DNA of 64,000 nucleotides from Pseudomonadales bacterium. Its GTDB lineage: Bacteria > Pseudomonadota > Gammaproteobacteria > Pseudomonadales > Pseudohongiellaceae. Below the pieces are notes generated by a model. The model worked only from the letters and a program-made list of their open reading frames with translations. It was not told the origin of the DNA and made no database searches. Location of the stretch: positions 1 to 64,000 of the forward strand of contig JAJEGU010000022.1 in assembly GCA_022819645.1 (NCBI GenBank). Direction: 5' to 3'. Shown piece by piece: positions 17,534-26,829 of this stretch (within the stretch, counting starts at the first letter, position 1; each line of letters begins with the position of its first letter). Position numbers and translations under genes: made by a program.

Positions 17534-18004
17534 ATGATGAAGCCGCATCGGCGCAAAAGGCTCGGCATTATCCTGTTCATTGCCGCGGGCCTGAGCGTGG
17601 CTATCGGGCTGACCCTGTTCGCCCTGAGCCAGAACATCAACATGTTCTACTCCCCAACCGCGGTGGCCAATGGCGAAGTGGAAGCGGGCACAATGTTCCG
17701 CATCGGCGGCATGGTGAAGGACGGCTCGGTGGACCAGCGGCAGGACAGCCTCGCGGTGCGCTTCGTCACTACCGATTATGTCCATGATGTGCCCATTGAG
17801 TACGAGGGCATTCTTCCCGACCTGTTTCGCGAAGGGCAGGGCATCGTCGCCGAGGGGCGGCTTGATTCCGCTGGCGTCTTCCAGGCCAGCCGGGTGCTTG
17901 CCAAGCACGACGAAAACTACATGTCGCCCGAGGTCAGGGCCGCCATGGAACAGGCCGGCGCCAGCCCGGAGAATCATCCGTTCAGGGAATCCCCGGAGGA
18001 CTGA
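17534..18004 (+). CDS. ccmE: Cytochrome c maturation heme chaperone CcmE
   Basis: The 156-residue membrane-anchored periplasmic protein binds heme covalently and passes it to CcmF. The heme-binding histidine is H125 in [14 protein letters not shown]. An N-terminal anchor ([20 protein letters not shown]) precedes the OB-fold domain. ATG 17534 follows GAGAAGAGAA. It is separated from ccmD by repeat copy D and followed by ccmF without a gap. Confidence 0.96.
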   Translation: MMKPHRRKRLGIILFIAAGLSVAIGLTLFALSQNINMFYSPTAVANGEVEAGTMFRIGGMVKDGSVDQRQDSLAVRFVTTDYVHDVPIEYEGILPDLFREGQGIVAEGRLDSAGVFQASRVLAKHDENYMSPEVRAAMEQAGASPENHPFRESPED

Positions 18005-20017
18005 ATGATCCCCGAGTTTGGCCAGTTCTCGCTGATTCTGGCTTTTTGCCTCAGTGTATTGCTCGGAACGCTGCCCCTTGCCGGGGCAGCCACGGGCAAT
18101 GGCCTGTGGATGGGCCTCGGCCGACCCCTGAGCGCCGGCCTTTTCGTTTTTCTCGGCATCTGTCTTTTCATCTTGGGCCACGCCTTCGTCACCGACGATT
18201 TTTCCGTTCGGGTCGTCGCCGCCCAGTCCAATTCCCTGTTGCCCATGCAATACAAGATGACTGCCCTGTGGGGCGGCCACGAGGGCTCCTTCCTGCTATG
18301 GACCTTCATGCTTTCCGGCTGGATTTTTGCCGTGAGCGTATTCAGCGGCAGCATGCCCCGGGAGTTCGTCGCCCGGGTGCTTGGCGTGCTTGGCCTGTTG
18401 TGCGCCAGCTACATCCTGTTCATGCTCGCAACCTCCAATCCCTTCGACCGCATGGCGCCGGTGCCTCCCGCCGATGGCGCGGACCTCAACACCGCCCTGC
18501 AGGACATCGGCTTCATCCTGCATCCGCCGACCCTGTACATGGGCTATGTGGGCTACTCGGTGGTTTTCGCCTTTGCCATCGCCGCCTTGCTCAGCGGTCG
18601 CCTCGACGCCGCCTGGGCGCGCTGGTCGCGGCCCTGGGCCAATGTTTCCTGGGCGATCCTCACCATCGGCATCGCCCTGGGAAGCTGGTGGGCCTACTAC
18701 GAACTCGGCTGGGGCGGGTGGTGGGCCTGGGATCCGGTGGAGAATCCGCCCCTGATCACCTGGCTGTTCGGCGCGGCGCTGATTCATTCCCTGGCGGTTA
18801 CCGAAAAGCGCCGGGTATTCAAGAGCTGGACGGTACTGCTGGCGATTCTGGCCTTTGCCGGCAGCCTGCTCGGCACCTTCATTACCCGCTCCGGCCTGCT
18901 GACTTCGGTGCACGCATTCGCCAGCGACCCTTCCCGGGGCGTGTTCATTCTCGGCATTCTCGGCATATCCGTTGGCGGCGCCCTGCTGCTCTACGCCATC
19001 CGCGCGCCGCTGATCAAGAGCGAATTTGGCTTTGGCTCGCTGTCCCGGGAAGTGTTCCTGCTGGCCAACAACATCATCCTGGTGGTGGCTGCCGCCTCGG
19101 TGTTTCTGGGTACGCTGTTTCCCATGTTTTATCAGGCGCTTACCGGCGACCTGATTTCCATTGGTCCGCCGTACTTCAATCTGATTTTCGTGCCCCTGAT
19201 GATCGTGCTCGTGATGCTGCTCGGCATCGGGCCCATCAGCCGCTGGAAAAAGACCTCGGGCGGTTACCTCAGGCGGCAACTCGGCAAGCTGGCGCTGGCG
19301 AGTCTCGCGCTTGGCGTGGCATTGCCCCTGATCGTGCTGCTTGAGATCTCACTGCCCGCCACCATCGCCGTGGCCCTGGCGCTGTGGATCGTCCTCACCA
19401 TCAGCCGGGACCTGCTGGTGAAAACCGCCAACAAGCCCGGCCGCTGGCAGGGATTGCGTTCGCTGACTTATGGCTATTACGGCATGCAGGGGGCGCATTT
19501 CGGCGTCGCTATCATGCTTGTGGGCGTGGCCCTGACGAGCTGGTTCAGCACGGAAACCAGCGTGTTGCTGCGACCGGGAGAAACCGTGGCCCTCGGCAGT
19601 TACGAGTTTCGTTTCGACGGCAGCGAGCGCATTGCCGGCCCCAATTACCAGGCCGACCGGGCCACGGTGCTCGTGACCCGGGACGGCGCCCCGGTAGCGG
19701 ATCTGTACCCGGAATTGCGCGTGTATCTCGCCAGCGGAACGCCTTCCACCGAAATGGCCATTGACGCGGGATTGATGCGGGACCTCTTCGTCACGCCGGG
19801 AGAGATACGCGACAACGGCGCCTGGACCATGACGGTGTACGTCAAGCCCTTTGTGCGCTGGATCTGGCTCGGCGCGATCATCATGTCCCTTGGCGCCACC
19901 CTGGCGGCGACAGACCGTCGCTATCGCAAGTTGGCCGGTCGGCGTCGGGAATCAGTTGTCGCCGACATTACAGGCGGGCAGGGCAGTCTGCAACCGGCGC
20001 CGGGAGTCAGCCCTTGA
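18005..20017 (+). CDS. ccmF: Cytochrome c heme lyase subunit CcmF
   Basis: The 670-residue polytopic protein joins heme from CcmE to apocytochrome CxxCH motifs. The WWD domain is seen as WGGWWAWDPVENPPLITWL, with further conserved periplasmic segments (GGHEGSFLLW, FILHPPTLYMGYVGYS, LLGTFITRSGLLTSVHAFA). About 15 membrane segments are visible and the length is normal. The start directly follows the ccmE stop, and its end overlaps ccmG by four bases. Confidence 0.96.
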   Translation: MIPEFGQFSLILAFCLSVLLGTLPLAGAATGNGLWMGLGRPLSAGLFVFLGICLFILGHAFVTDDFSVRVVAAQSNSLLPMQYKMTALWGGHEGSFLLWTFMLSGWIFAVSVFSGSMPREFVARVLGVLGLLCASYILFMLATSNPFDRMAPVPPADGADLNTALQDIGFILHPPTLYMGYVGYSVVFAFAIAALLSGRLDAAWARWSRPWANVSWAILTIGIALGSWWAYYELGWGGWWAWDPVENPPLITWLFGAALIHSLAVTEKRRVFKSWTVLLAILAFAGSLLGTFITRSGLLTSVHAFASDPSRGVFILGILGISVGGALLLYAIRAPLIKSEFGFGSLSREVFLLANNIILVVAAASVFLGTLFPMFYQALTGDLISIGPPYFNLIFVPLMIVLVMLLGIGPISRWKKTSGGYLRRQLGKLALASLALGVALPLIVLLEISLPATIAVALALWIVLTISRDLLVKTANKPGRWQGLRSLTYGYYGMQGAHFGVAIMLVGVALTSWFSTETSVLLRPGETVALGSYEFRFDGSERIAGPNYQADRATVLVTRDGAPVADLYPELRVYLASGTPSTEMAIDAGLMRDLFVTPGEIRDNGAWTMTVYVKPFVRWIWLGAIIMSLGATLAATDRRYRKLAGRRRESVVADITGGQGSLQPAPGVSP

Positions 20018-20565
20018 GCAAGTCAGTGCAGAAGCGGATTTTCTTTGTTCCGGTCGCGGCCTTTCTGCTGCTGGTGGTATTTCTCTGGCGGGGCCTGTAT
20101 CTCGACCCCACGGAACTGCCCTCGGTTCTCATCGACAAACCCATGCCGGAGTTTTCCATGACCACGGTGGAGAACCAGCCGGTGGGCAATGTCGACCTGC
20201 CGGAGCAGGTGTTCCTGCTCAATGTCTGGGGCAGTTATTGCCTGCCCTGCCTGGTGGAGCATCCCACCCTGATGCGGCTTTCGGAAGAAGGCGAATTCCC
20301 CGTGGTGGGGGTGAATTACAAGGACCGCCGGCAACTGGCGCTGGACTGGCTCGAACGCAATGGCAATCCCTTCGCCTACAGCATTCTCGATGAAGAAGGC
20401 CGTTTCGGCATTGATTTGGGCGTCTACGGCGCGCCGGAAACCTTTTTAGTGGACGGCGAGGGAGTGATTCGCTATCGCCATGTGGGGGTTCTCGATGAGT
20501 CGGTCTGGCGCGATGTCTTTGCGCCGGCCATCGATGAATTGCGCGATCCTGATCCCAGGCCCTGA
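20014..20565 (+). CDS. ccmG: Thiol:disulfide oxidoreductase CcmG/DsbE
   Basis: The 183-residue protein is a membrane-anchored periplasmic thioredoxin that keeps apocytochrome cysteines reduced for heme attachment. It has an N-terminal anchor (FFVPVAAFLLLVVFLW), the active site WGSYCLPC (C76, C79) and the cis-proline segment GVYGAPETFLVDGEG. Its start overlaps ccmF by ATGA or its equivalent. The SYCLPC sequence differs slightly from the more common SWCVPC. Confidence 0.94.
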   Translation: MSKSVQKRIFFVPVAAFLLLVVFLWRGLYLDPTELPSVLIDKPMPEFSMTTVENQPVGNVDLPEQVFLLNVWGSYCLPCLVEHPTLMRLSEEGEFPVVGVNYKDRRQLALDWLERNGNPFAYSILDEEGRFGIDLGVYGAPETFLVDGEGVIRYRHVGVLDESVWRDVFAPAIDELRDPDPRP

Positions 20566-20593
20566 GTGGCGCAGAGATTGCGCCCGGACTGAC

Positions 20594-21067
20594 ATGATTT
20601 TCCCGCGAATCCTGCTGCTGCCCGTCCTTCTGTTGCTTGTGGCGCCAGCGGGCCTTGCCCAGGTGGACGCCTTCGCCTTCGAGAACGACGAGCAACAGCA
20701 GCGATTCCGCCGCCTGTCCAACGAATTCCGCTGTCCCATGTGCCAGAACGCCAATCTCACCGGCTCCACAGGCGGCGTTGCCGAAGACCTGCGCCGGGAG
20801 ATCCACCGCATGATCCTGGCGGGCAGTACCGATACTGAAATCGAACAGTTCATGTTCGAACGCTACGGCGACTTCATCTTCTATCGTCCGCGCCTGCGGC
20901 CCGACACCATGCTGCTCTGGTTCGGGCCGGTGCTGTTTCTGCTGCTCGGGGGCTGGGTGGGCTGGCGCATTCTGCGGCAGGCGGGCAGCCGGGAGAAGAA
21001 AGCACTTGCGGCGGAGCTTGACGCCGGTAAACAGGAAAAGCTGCGACGGTTGCTCGATGATGAATGA
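20594..21067 (+). CDS. ccmH: Cytochrome c maturation protein CcmH (N-terminal type)
   Basis: The 157-residue protein has a signal peptide (LLLPVLLLLVAPAGLAQ), the redox motif FRCPMCQNANL (C47, C50) of the CcmH/CycL family, and one C-terminal membrane anchor (LLWFGPVLFLLLGGWVGW). It helps reduce or present apocytochrome c. The CcmI function is a separate gene here, as in pseudomonads, rather than fused as in E. coli CcmH. Confidence 0.94.
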   Translation: MIFPRILLLPVLLLLVAPAGLAQVDAFAFENDEQQQRFRRLSNEFRCPMCQNANLTGSTGGVAEDLRREIHRMILAGSTDTEIEQFMFERYGDFIFYRPRLRPDTMLLWFGPVLFLLLGGWVGWRILRQAGSREKKALAAELDAGKQEKLRRLLDDE

Positions 21068-22298
21068 GTTCGCCGGCGCGTTCTGGCTGGTCTGTCTGGC
21101 GCTTGTGGCATTGGCGGCAAGTTTCATCGCCATTCCCCTGTGGCGCGCCCGGCGTGACGAGTGGAATGGCGACGAAACCGCCCGCGCCCAGGCCAATATC
21201 GCCCTGTTCCGCGAGCGCAAGCAAGAACTGGAGACAGATTTTGCCGCCGGCGAGCTTGATCGGGAGCAGCTTGACGCCTTGCTGTTCGAATTGCAGGCAA
21301 GTCTGCTCACCGATGTAGGTGAGAAGGAAGCCACGCCAGGCGCCGCGACGAAAGCTTTTTCCTGGCGTACTCCGGCGTTCCTCGCGCCGTTGATACTGAT
21401 GGCGTTATTGCCGCTGGCGGCCTGGCTGATGTACCGGCAATGGGGCCAACTCGACGATGTGGAACTGATGGACCAGTTCCAGCGCAGCGTGGCGGCGAGC
21501 GGCGACCCGGAAGTGGCCGGGGAGCTTGTGCTCAGCCTCGGGCAGGCGGTGCAGGATGATCCGGAACGCCCCTGGGCCTGGTATTTCCTCGGTGAAAACC
21601 TGTCCACCCTGGGCATGTTCGATGTGGCCAATTCGGCCTTTCGCCAAGCCGCTGGACAAATGATCGAAGACGAGGAAAAGGCCCTGGCGCTTGGCCGGGT
21701 TGCGCTTACCGCCTATATCCTCGCGCAGTTCGAAATCACGCCCGAAGTGCGGGGCGTCATCGACGAGACCCTGGCGCTCAATCCCGATGAGCCCAATATT
21801 CTGCAATTGCTTGCCAGTGAGGCGGAGGAAAACGGCGATTACGACGCCGCCATTGGCTACTGGCGCCGTCTCTCCCAACTGAATCCCGATTCACAGTCGG
21901 CGCGGGAGAATATCGCCAACCTGCAAAGACTGCGCGATGGCGGGGATGCCGTCGGCCCAACCATTGAAGTCGCAGTGGCCATCGCCGAAGAGCTGCAGCT
22001 CGATTCCCGGCTGCGGGTGTTTGTCGCCGCCCGCAATGCGGAAGTTCAGGGTATGCCGCCGCTGGCGGTGGCCGACCTCACCGTGGCCGACTTGCCCGCC
22101 CGTATCCGCCTTGACGACAGCATGGCGGTGGGTCCTTTCAACCTGTCCTCCGCCAGCAGGGCCTTTGTCGGCGTGCTGGTATCACAATCCGGCTCGGCCA
22201 ATCGCGGCGCCGGCGATTATTTTGTCGAATCCGAACCCTTTCCGGTGGAAAATCCGCCGCCCCTGCTGGAACTGGTCGTGTCCGAGCTCGTTCCCTGA
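21057..22298 (+). CDS. ccmI: Cytochrome c-type biogenesis protein CcmI (CycH)
   Basis: The 413-residue protein has two N-terminal membrane spans with a cytoplasmic loop (RARRDEWNGDETARAQANIA, a typical CcmI leucine-zipper-like region), then periplasmic TPR repeats (RPWAWYFLGENLSTLGMFDV, DEPNILQLLASEAEENGDYD) and a C-terminal beta-rich domain. It acts as the apocytochrome c chaperone. The start overlaps the end of ccmH by 11 bases; ATG 21060 is equally possible. It is the last gene of the ccm operon. Confidence 0.9.
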   Translation: MMNEFAGAFWLVCLALVALAASFIAIPLWRARRDEWNGDETARAQANIALFRERKQELETDFAAGELDREQLDALLFELQASLLTDVGEKEATPGAATKAFSWRTPAFLAPLILMALLPLAAWLMYRQWGQLDDVELMDQFQRSVAASGDPEVAGELVLSLGQAVQDDPERPWAWYFLGENLSTLGMFDVANSAFRQAAGQMIEDEEKALALGRVALTAYILAQFEITPEVRGVIDETLALNPDEPNILQLLASEAEENGDYDAAIGYWRRLSQLNPDSQSARENIANLQRLRDGGDAVGPTIEVAVAIAEELQLDSRLRVFVAARNAEVQGMPPLAVADLTVADLPARIRLDDSMAVGPFNLSSASRAFVGVLVSQSGSANRGAGDYFVESEPFPVENPPPLLELVVSELVP

Positions 22299-22331
22299 GC
22301 CCGGTCGTCGCTGTCTGTCCGCCCTTGCCCA

Positions 22332-22949
22332 ATGGAACAGTTTCTCACCATAGCCATCGCCCATTTGCTGGCGGTCGCATCGCCGGGGCCGGATTTTGCC
22401 GTGGTGCTCAAGCAAAGCGTGAATGGCGGTACCCGGGCGGGAGTCTGGACCAGCGCCGGCGTGGGTTCCGGCATTTTTCTGCATGTCGCCTATTGCATGC
22501 TCGGGGTGGCCTTGCTGCTGGCCCGGGTGGACTGGCTGTTCGACCTGGTGAAGTGGATTGCCGCTGCCTATCTCGCCTGGCTCGGCGCCCAGGCGCTGCG
22601 CAGCGCCTGGCAGGCCGGCGCCACTACAGAGGCCGGCAATTCCGGCGCCGTGCTCGCTCCGGGGAGGGCATTTGCCACGGGCTTTCTCACCAATGGACTC
22701 AATCCAAAAGCCACCCTGTTCTTTCTGGCCTTGTGGACCGTGGTCATCAACCCGGAAACGCCGCTGCAGGTGCAGATGCTGTATGGCGTCTATCTGGCTC
22801 TGGCGACTTTCGCCTGGTTCGCCCTGCTTTCCCGGTTGCTTGGGCGGCAGGGCGTGCGGGGTTTTCTGCTTCGTTCCGGCCGCTGGTTCGAAACCGGCAT
22901 GGGCGTCGTGCTGCTACTGCTCGCGACCCAGATCGTCCTGACCGGCTGA
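22332..22949 (+). CDS. LysE/RhtB family exporter
   Basis: The 205-residue inner-membrane protein has the N-terminal family pattern AIAHLLAVASPGPDFAVVLK, a central NGLNPKATLFFLALW and about six hydrophobic helices. The family exports amino acids or derivatives such as homoserine, threonine or lysine; the substrate cannot be told here. It is 33 bases after ccmI on the same strand and might be read from the ccm transcript. Repeat copy E follows 10 bases after its stop. Confidence 0.88.
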   Translation: MEQFLTIAIAHLLAVASPGPDFAVVLKQSVNGGTRAGVWTSAGVGSGIFLHVAYCMLGVALLLARVDWLFDLVKWIAAAYLAWLGAQALRSAWQAGATTEAGNSGAVLAPGRAFATGFLTNGLNPKATLFFLALWTVVINPETPLQVQMLYGVYLALATFAWFALLSRLLGRQGVRGFLLRSGRWFETGMGVVLLLLATQIVLTG

Positions 22950-22959
22950 ACTGTCGCTT

Positions 22960-23120
22960 GGAGCCTGCGCCGTAGGAATTCGCGAAAGCGAAAATTCGCT
23001 ATCGCCGCGCCCCCGGCTGGTCGATTGAGGCGAATATTGGTGGATATTCAACGAAATCGAGCGGCCGGGGGCGCGGATGAGAGCGGATTTGCAGCCGTGA
23101 ATTCCTACGGCGCAGGCTCC
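22960..23120 (+). repeat. Structured dispersed repeat, copy E (full length)
   Basis: This 161-base copy has perfect terminal inverted repeats (GGAGCCTGCGCCGTAGGAATTC-type arms). Its inner stem reads CGCCCCCGGC / GCCGGGGGCG: the pair that is T-A in copy C is C-G here, a compensatory change. The 306-base gap 22950-23255 holds this copy, followed by a second-family hairpin repeat near 23156-23200, and nothing else recognisable. Confidence 0.93.
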
Positions 23121-23255
23121 TAGGCCCTTCTTCGCGCGACAAAGCTTCCCGCCCGGTCATTCTGCGCGGAGCGAAGCGCACAGTGAGGAGGCACGCGCAG
23201 AGTGCATAAACCGCTCACTTGTAGTAGCTTCTGTCGCCGATAACGGGATTCCGCC

Positions 23256-24327
23256 TTGAACGCCATCGACTGGATCGTCATTGTCGTGTATTTCAGCATT
23301 CTGCTGGGGTTGGTCGCTTCGGTTACCCGCCGGCGGCAAACCTCCGCCGATTACTTTCTGGCCGGGCGCGGTTTCCACGGTGCTGCTAACAGGCCTGTAC
23401 ACCGTGGCCGGCGGCCTGCGAGCCGTGCTGTACACCGATTCGGTCCAGGCCCTGGTGCTGATTCTCGGTTCCGCCGCGATCACCTGGTTCGGGCTCGGGC
23501 AGTTGGGCGGGTGGGGCGAACTGCGGAACTTCGCCGCCACCAGCGTCGCCGACTATGCCTTGTGGCGCCCCCTGTCGGACCCAGAATTTCCCTGGCTCGG
23601 CATTCTCATCGCCTCTCCCATTGTGGGCATCTGGTACTGGTGCACCGATCAGTACATCGTTCAGCGGACCCTGGCGGCGAAGAACCTCCAGGCGGCGCTG
23701 ATGAGTTCCCTGTCTTCCCTGTTCAATTCCACCGCCACGCTGTTCACTGTCGATATCTATGAAAAACTGCGTCCGGGCGCATCCGAACAACAGATCGTGA
23801 CCACCGGCCGGCTCGCCACCGGCGTGGTGATCGTGCTCGGCCTGCTCTGGATTCCCGTGATGCCGGCGATTTCCGAGGGAGGGCTGTACCAGTACCTGCA
23901 AAATGTGCAGAGCTATCTGGCGCCGCCGATCACGGCGGTGTTTCTGCTGGGTATCTTCAATTCCCGGGTCAACGCCCGGGGCGCGCTCTGGGGAATGGCC
24001 GCGGGATTCATCCTCGGCATGGCCAAACTCGGCTCCCAGGCAATCTTCGGCAGCGGCAAGAACGAGAGCCCGGCCCTGCTCGCGGCTATCGCCGATTTCA
24101 ATTTTCTCTATTTCTCCGGCGTGCTGTTCCTCATTTGCCTCGCCATCATGATCGGTGTGTCCCGGGCGGGCCCGCCACCCCCGCCGGAACAAATACGCGG
24201 CCTCACCCTGGCCAGCATCGACCGGCAAGCCGTCCGCCAAAGCTGGAACCGAACCGACATCATCGCCACCGTCACAGTCCTCGGCCTGGTAGCCGCCATC
24301 TACCTCTACTTCTCCTTCTGGATTTGA
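23256..24327 (+). pseudogene. Sodium:solute symporter, broken by two internal deletions
   Basis: The N-terminal piece (DWIVIVVYFSILLGLVASV, then SADYFLAGR) reads from TTG 23256. At about 23372 the frame shifts and similarity resumes far downstream in the SGLT-like fold (VLLTGLYTVAGGLRAVLYTD), so roughly 120 residues of the usual protein are missing. A second gap is visible at DQYIVQRTLAAKNLQ joined directly to AALMSSLSSLFNSTATLF, where about 80 residues with two or more helices are normally found. The C-terminal part to YLYFSFWI is otherwise well preserved. A functional transporter is very unlikely. Confidence 0.8.
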
Positions 24328-24394
24328 GAGGATTCATCCCTTTGTCGAAAGTGGCATCCGGAGTGCCCGACCATAAGGCTTGTACATTTCAGTG

Positions 24395-25570
24395 CTATGG
24401 TTGTCTTTCCGTAATCCTGATTCTTTCCTGCTCAACGACGAAGGATACGAAGCTGGGCAGCGCCGGCAACATTTTCGCTTGTCCTTTGGGTCTCCAGAGA
24501 AAATCTGATTCCACCATCTGGTTTACTATTTTTTCGCATTCCTGTCTGTCTCTTCCCTGATTCTCAAGGGCTTCTTGCACCATTTCCTCCAGCGCGGGCT
24601 GTCCAACCCATCCCTTCTGAAGCAGTTGTTTCGCGATGACCGTCAGGAGTTCCCTGTTTTCAGTCTTCCAGGCTGCGAACCTGCCAAGATAGACCTCTTC
24701 GCGTGAGGTTCTCATTTCGCCGCCCAGACAGTCTATGTCCGCCTCGGTCAACTCACTGCGACGTTGCTCACTGGCAAGTTTCCATAAACCACTGCCCCAC
24801 AGTTGGAGAAATTGCGGATAGCCCTGAGTGTCCCTGGCAATCTTCACCAGTGCGTTACTGCTGATTTTGATTCCAGCACGTTCAAGAGGTATGCGGATTG
24901 CATCTCCCGCACTCTGCTCGTCGAGCAGGTCCAGACTCATGACCTCGCCGCGTTCAAGAAATGAAACCTGAGCAATATCACCAAGTTCAGCGAGCTGCGG
25001 TTTGCCTGCCAGGACCACAATGGCTGGACCGCCCCGGCCCCGGATGGTGAGTACTTCATTCAGCAATTCACGGCATGCCGAAGGCGCCATCAGGTGCGCT
25101 TCGTCAATCAGGAGAATCAGCGGGCTCGATTTGCACTTGGCCACCAGGCCCTTGCGAACCTCGCTTCTGGAAATTTCACCCCGTTGCCATTTGGCCTGCA
25201 TCCCGCGCCAATCCAGGCCCCATTCACTCGGTTTCAGCGCCTCCCAAAGGGATTGACCCAATACGCCGATCAGTTCCCTGCGAGCGTCTTCGGCGCTCTT
25301 GAGGTCGGTGGCGGTCATGAGTTCCAACGTCACATGGAAATCCAGATTGGAAAGCGATTCTTCAATCGCTCTCAGCAAGCTCGTTTTTCCAGAACCTCTT
25401 GGACCATATATGACCACATCTCGAGAGACAATCTCGCTATTGGCGGTTGCTCCTACCTGTTCGAAAATCCGGTATCGCTCTTCTTTTCTGCCGGCGAGGT
25501 AAGGGGGCTGCCGCCCGTATCCGGGACTGAACGGGTTATAGAATAGCCCGGCAACTTTTCCGCGAGTCAT
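24395..25570 (-). CDS. AAA+ ATPase, orphan (ORC/TniB-like)
   Basis: The 391-residue protein has Walker A GPRGSGKTS (residues 56-64), Walker B LILLIDEAH (D156-E157), a sensor-like VVLAGKPQLAEL, and a C-terminal region resembling a winged-helix or lid domain (TVIAKQLLQKGWVGQPALEEM). The N-terminal YNPFSPGYGRQPPYLAGRKEE box is common in stand-alone AAA_16/ORC-type ATPases found in mobile or defence regions. GC content is lower than in neighbouring genes, and no partner gene is adjacent. The function is unknown. Confidence 0.72.
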   Translation of the reverse strand: MTRGKVAGLFYNPFSPGYGRQPPYLAGRKEERYRIFEQVGATANSEIVSRDVVIYGPRGSGKTSLLRAIEESLSNLDFHVTLELMTATDLKSAEDARRELIGVLGQSLWEALKPSEWGLDWRGMQAKWQRGEISRSEVRKGLVAKCKSSPLILLIDEAHLMAPSACRELLNEVLTIRGRGGPAIVVLAGKPQLAELGDIAQVSFLERGEVMSLDLLDEQSAGDAIRIPLERAGIKISSNALVKIARDTQGYPQFLQLWGSGLWKLASEQRRSELTEADIDCLGGEMRTSREEVYLGRFAAWKTENRELLTVIAKQLLQKGWVGQPALEEMVQEALENQGRDRQECEKIVNQMVESDFLWRPKGQAKMLPALPSFVSFVVEQERIRITERQP

Positions 25571-25579
25571 AACTTTTCC

Positions 25580-25592
25580 CTAGGAGCCTGCC
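25580..25592. repeat. Structured dispersed repeat, 13-base end fragment
   Basis: CTAGGAGCCTGCC is the terminal arm of the dispersed repeat, including the CTAGG flank also seen beside copies C and E. It lies 9 bases before the start of the AAA+ ATPase gene, overlapping its leader. It is short enough that chance cannot be excluded. Confidence 0.35.
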
Positions 25593-25685
25593 TTGATGGT
25601 GCAAGGGTCATCCACCGCCGGAAGCCAGAGTTCATGATAACCGCAATTCGATCGTGTTTTCGTGATCATTCGGCAAATTCCGTTA

Positions 25686-25714
25686 CTGACAGCGGTGGGG
25701 GAGGGTTGTACAAT
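25686..25714 (+). promoter_or_regulatory. Promoter of secreted-protein gene at 25759
   Basis: CTGACA (25686-25691), a 17-base spacer and TACAAT (25709-25714) fit a sigma-70 promoter, 44 bases before the start codon. Confidence 0.55.
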
Positions 25715-25758
25715 CCGGGGTTTGGATCACATTATCGAAGCTTAGCAGGTGAACCGAT

Positions 25759-26808
25759 ATGCCACAGATCAACAAGTTAGCAGCCTTTCCCCTCTCTTTG
25801 GCCCTGGCGGTTTCCGGTGGTTCGGCGCTGGCCCAGGAGGGCGCAAGGCCTGATCTGGAAGGAGTCTGGACCAATGCCTCGCGGACGCCGCTGTCTCGGC
25901 CCCAGGGGATCGACCGGCTCGTGGTCGGCGCCGAGGAGGCGGCCCGGATTGTCGAGCAGATGGCCATTGCCGGCATATCCGCCGAGAACATCGAGGCCGG
26001 CCCGGCAATCGACCCGGAAACCGGCGCGCCACCGGAAGGGGCCTACGATTTCGGCCTGCGGGGCTACAACCTGTTCTGGGTTGATCCCGGGTCCACCCTG
26101 GCCTATGTCAAGGGGGAGTACCGCACATCGCTGATTGTTGACCCGCCCAGCGGGCGCGTACCCAGGCTCGAAACTCCGCGGCTGGATTTCGAGCGCGCCA
26201 GTTACGGCGCCCGCTACCTGACCGGAGTTGGCGATGCCCGGGGCCCGGAGGCCATCCCCATTTCCGAGCGCTGTCTGATCGGTTTCGGCAATACCGCCGG
26301 TCCCGGCATGATGGGAACGCTGTACAACAGCAGCTACCAGTTCGTGCAGACCGACGACTATGTGGTCATTTCGGTGGAAATGGCCCACGACGCCCGCATC
26401 GTTCCCCTGTTCGATTCCCCCGGGGAAGCGAGGGCCAGTCTGCGGCCTGCGTCGCATCAGCCCTGGTTCGGCGATTCCCGCGGCTGGTATGAGGACGGCG
26501 CGCTCGTGGTGGAGACCGTCAATATCAACGAGCTGCAGTTGTCCGAAAGTTCGGTGCCCATCACTCGGGACGGGCGCATCATCGAGCGCTTCGAGCGCTA
26601 TTCCGATACCGAGATCGTCTACACCTTCACCGTGGAGGACGAGAATCTCTACAGCCAGCCCTGGACCGCCGAGTTGAGCTATCACGCCATGGACGGAAAC
26701 CTTTACGAGTACGCCTGCCACGAGGGTAATTACTCCATGGCTGGCATTCTCGCCGGCGCCCGCATCCAGGAAGTCGAAACCGAACTCGGCACCGGTTCGG
26801 AAGAGTAG
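25759..26808 (+). CDS. Secreted protein of unknown function (paralogue of 31377-32336)
   Basis: The 349-residue protein has a signal peptide ending ALAQ/EGARPDLEGVWTNASR. It shares a framework with the protein at 31377: a PDLxGxW start, an RTSLIxxPxxGRxP segment, an xISERCLIGF segment with one cysteine, and a C-terminal block YEYACHEGNYSMAGILAG. The two conserved cysteines could form a disulfide in the periplasm. I do not recognise an assigned function; similar proteins are known to me only as hypothetical. It has its own promoter, and moaA follows 21 bases after its stop. Confidence 0.8.
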   Translation: MPQINKLAAFPLSLALAVSGGSALAQEGARPDLEGVWTNASRTPLSRPQGIDRLVVGAEEAARIVEQMAIAGISAENIEAGPAIDPETGAPPEGAYDFGLRGYNLFWVDPGSTLAYVKGEYRTSLIVDPPSGRVPRLETPRLDFERASYGARYLTGVGDARGPEAIPISERCLIGFGNTAGPGMMGTLYNSSYQFVQTDDYVVISVEMAHDARIVPLFDSPGEARASLRPASHQPWFGDSRGWYEDGALVVETVNINELQLSESSVPITRDGRIIERFERYSDTEIVYTFTVEDENLYSQPWTAELSYHAMDGNLYEYACHEGNYSMAGILAGARIQEVETELGTGSEE

Positions 26809-26829
26809 CAGCGACCGGACGCGAACCCC

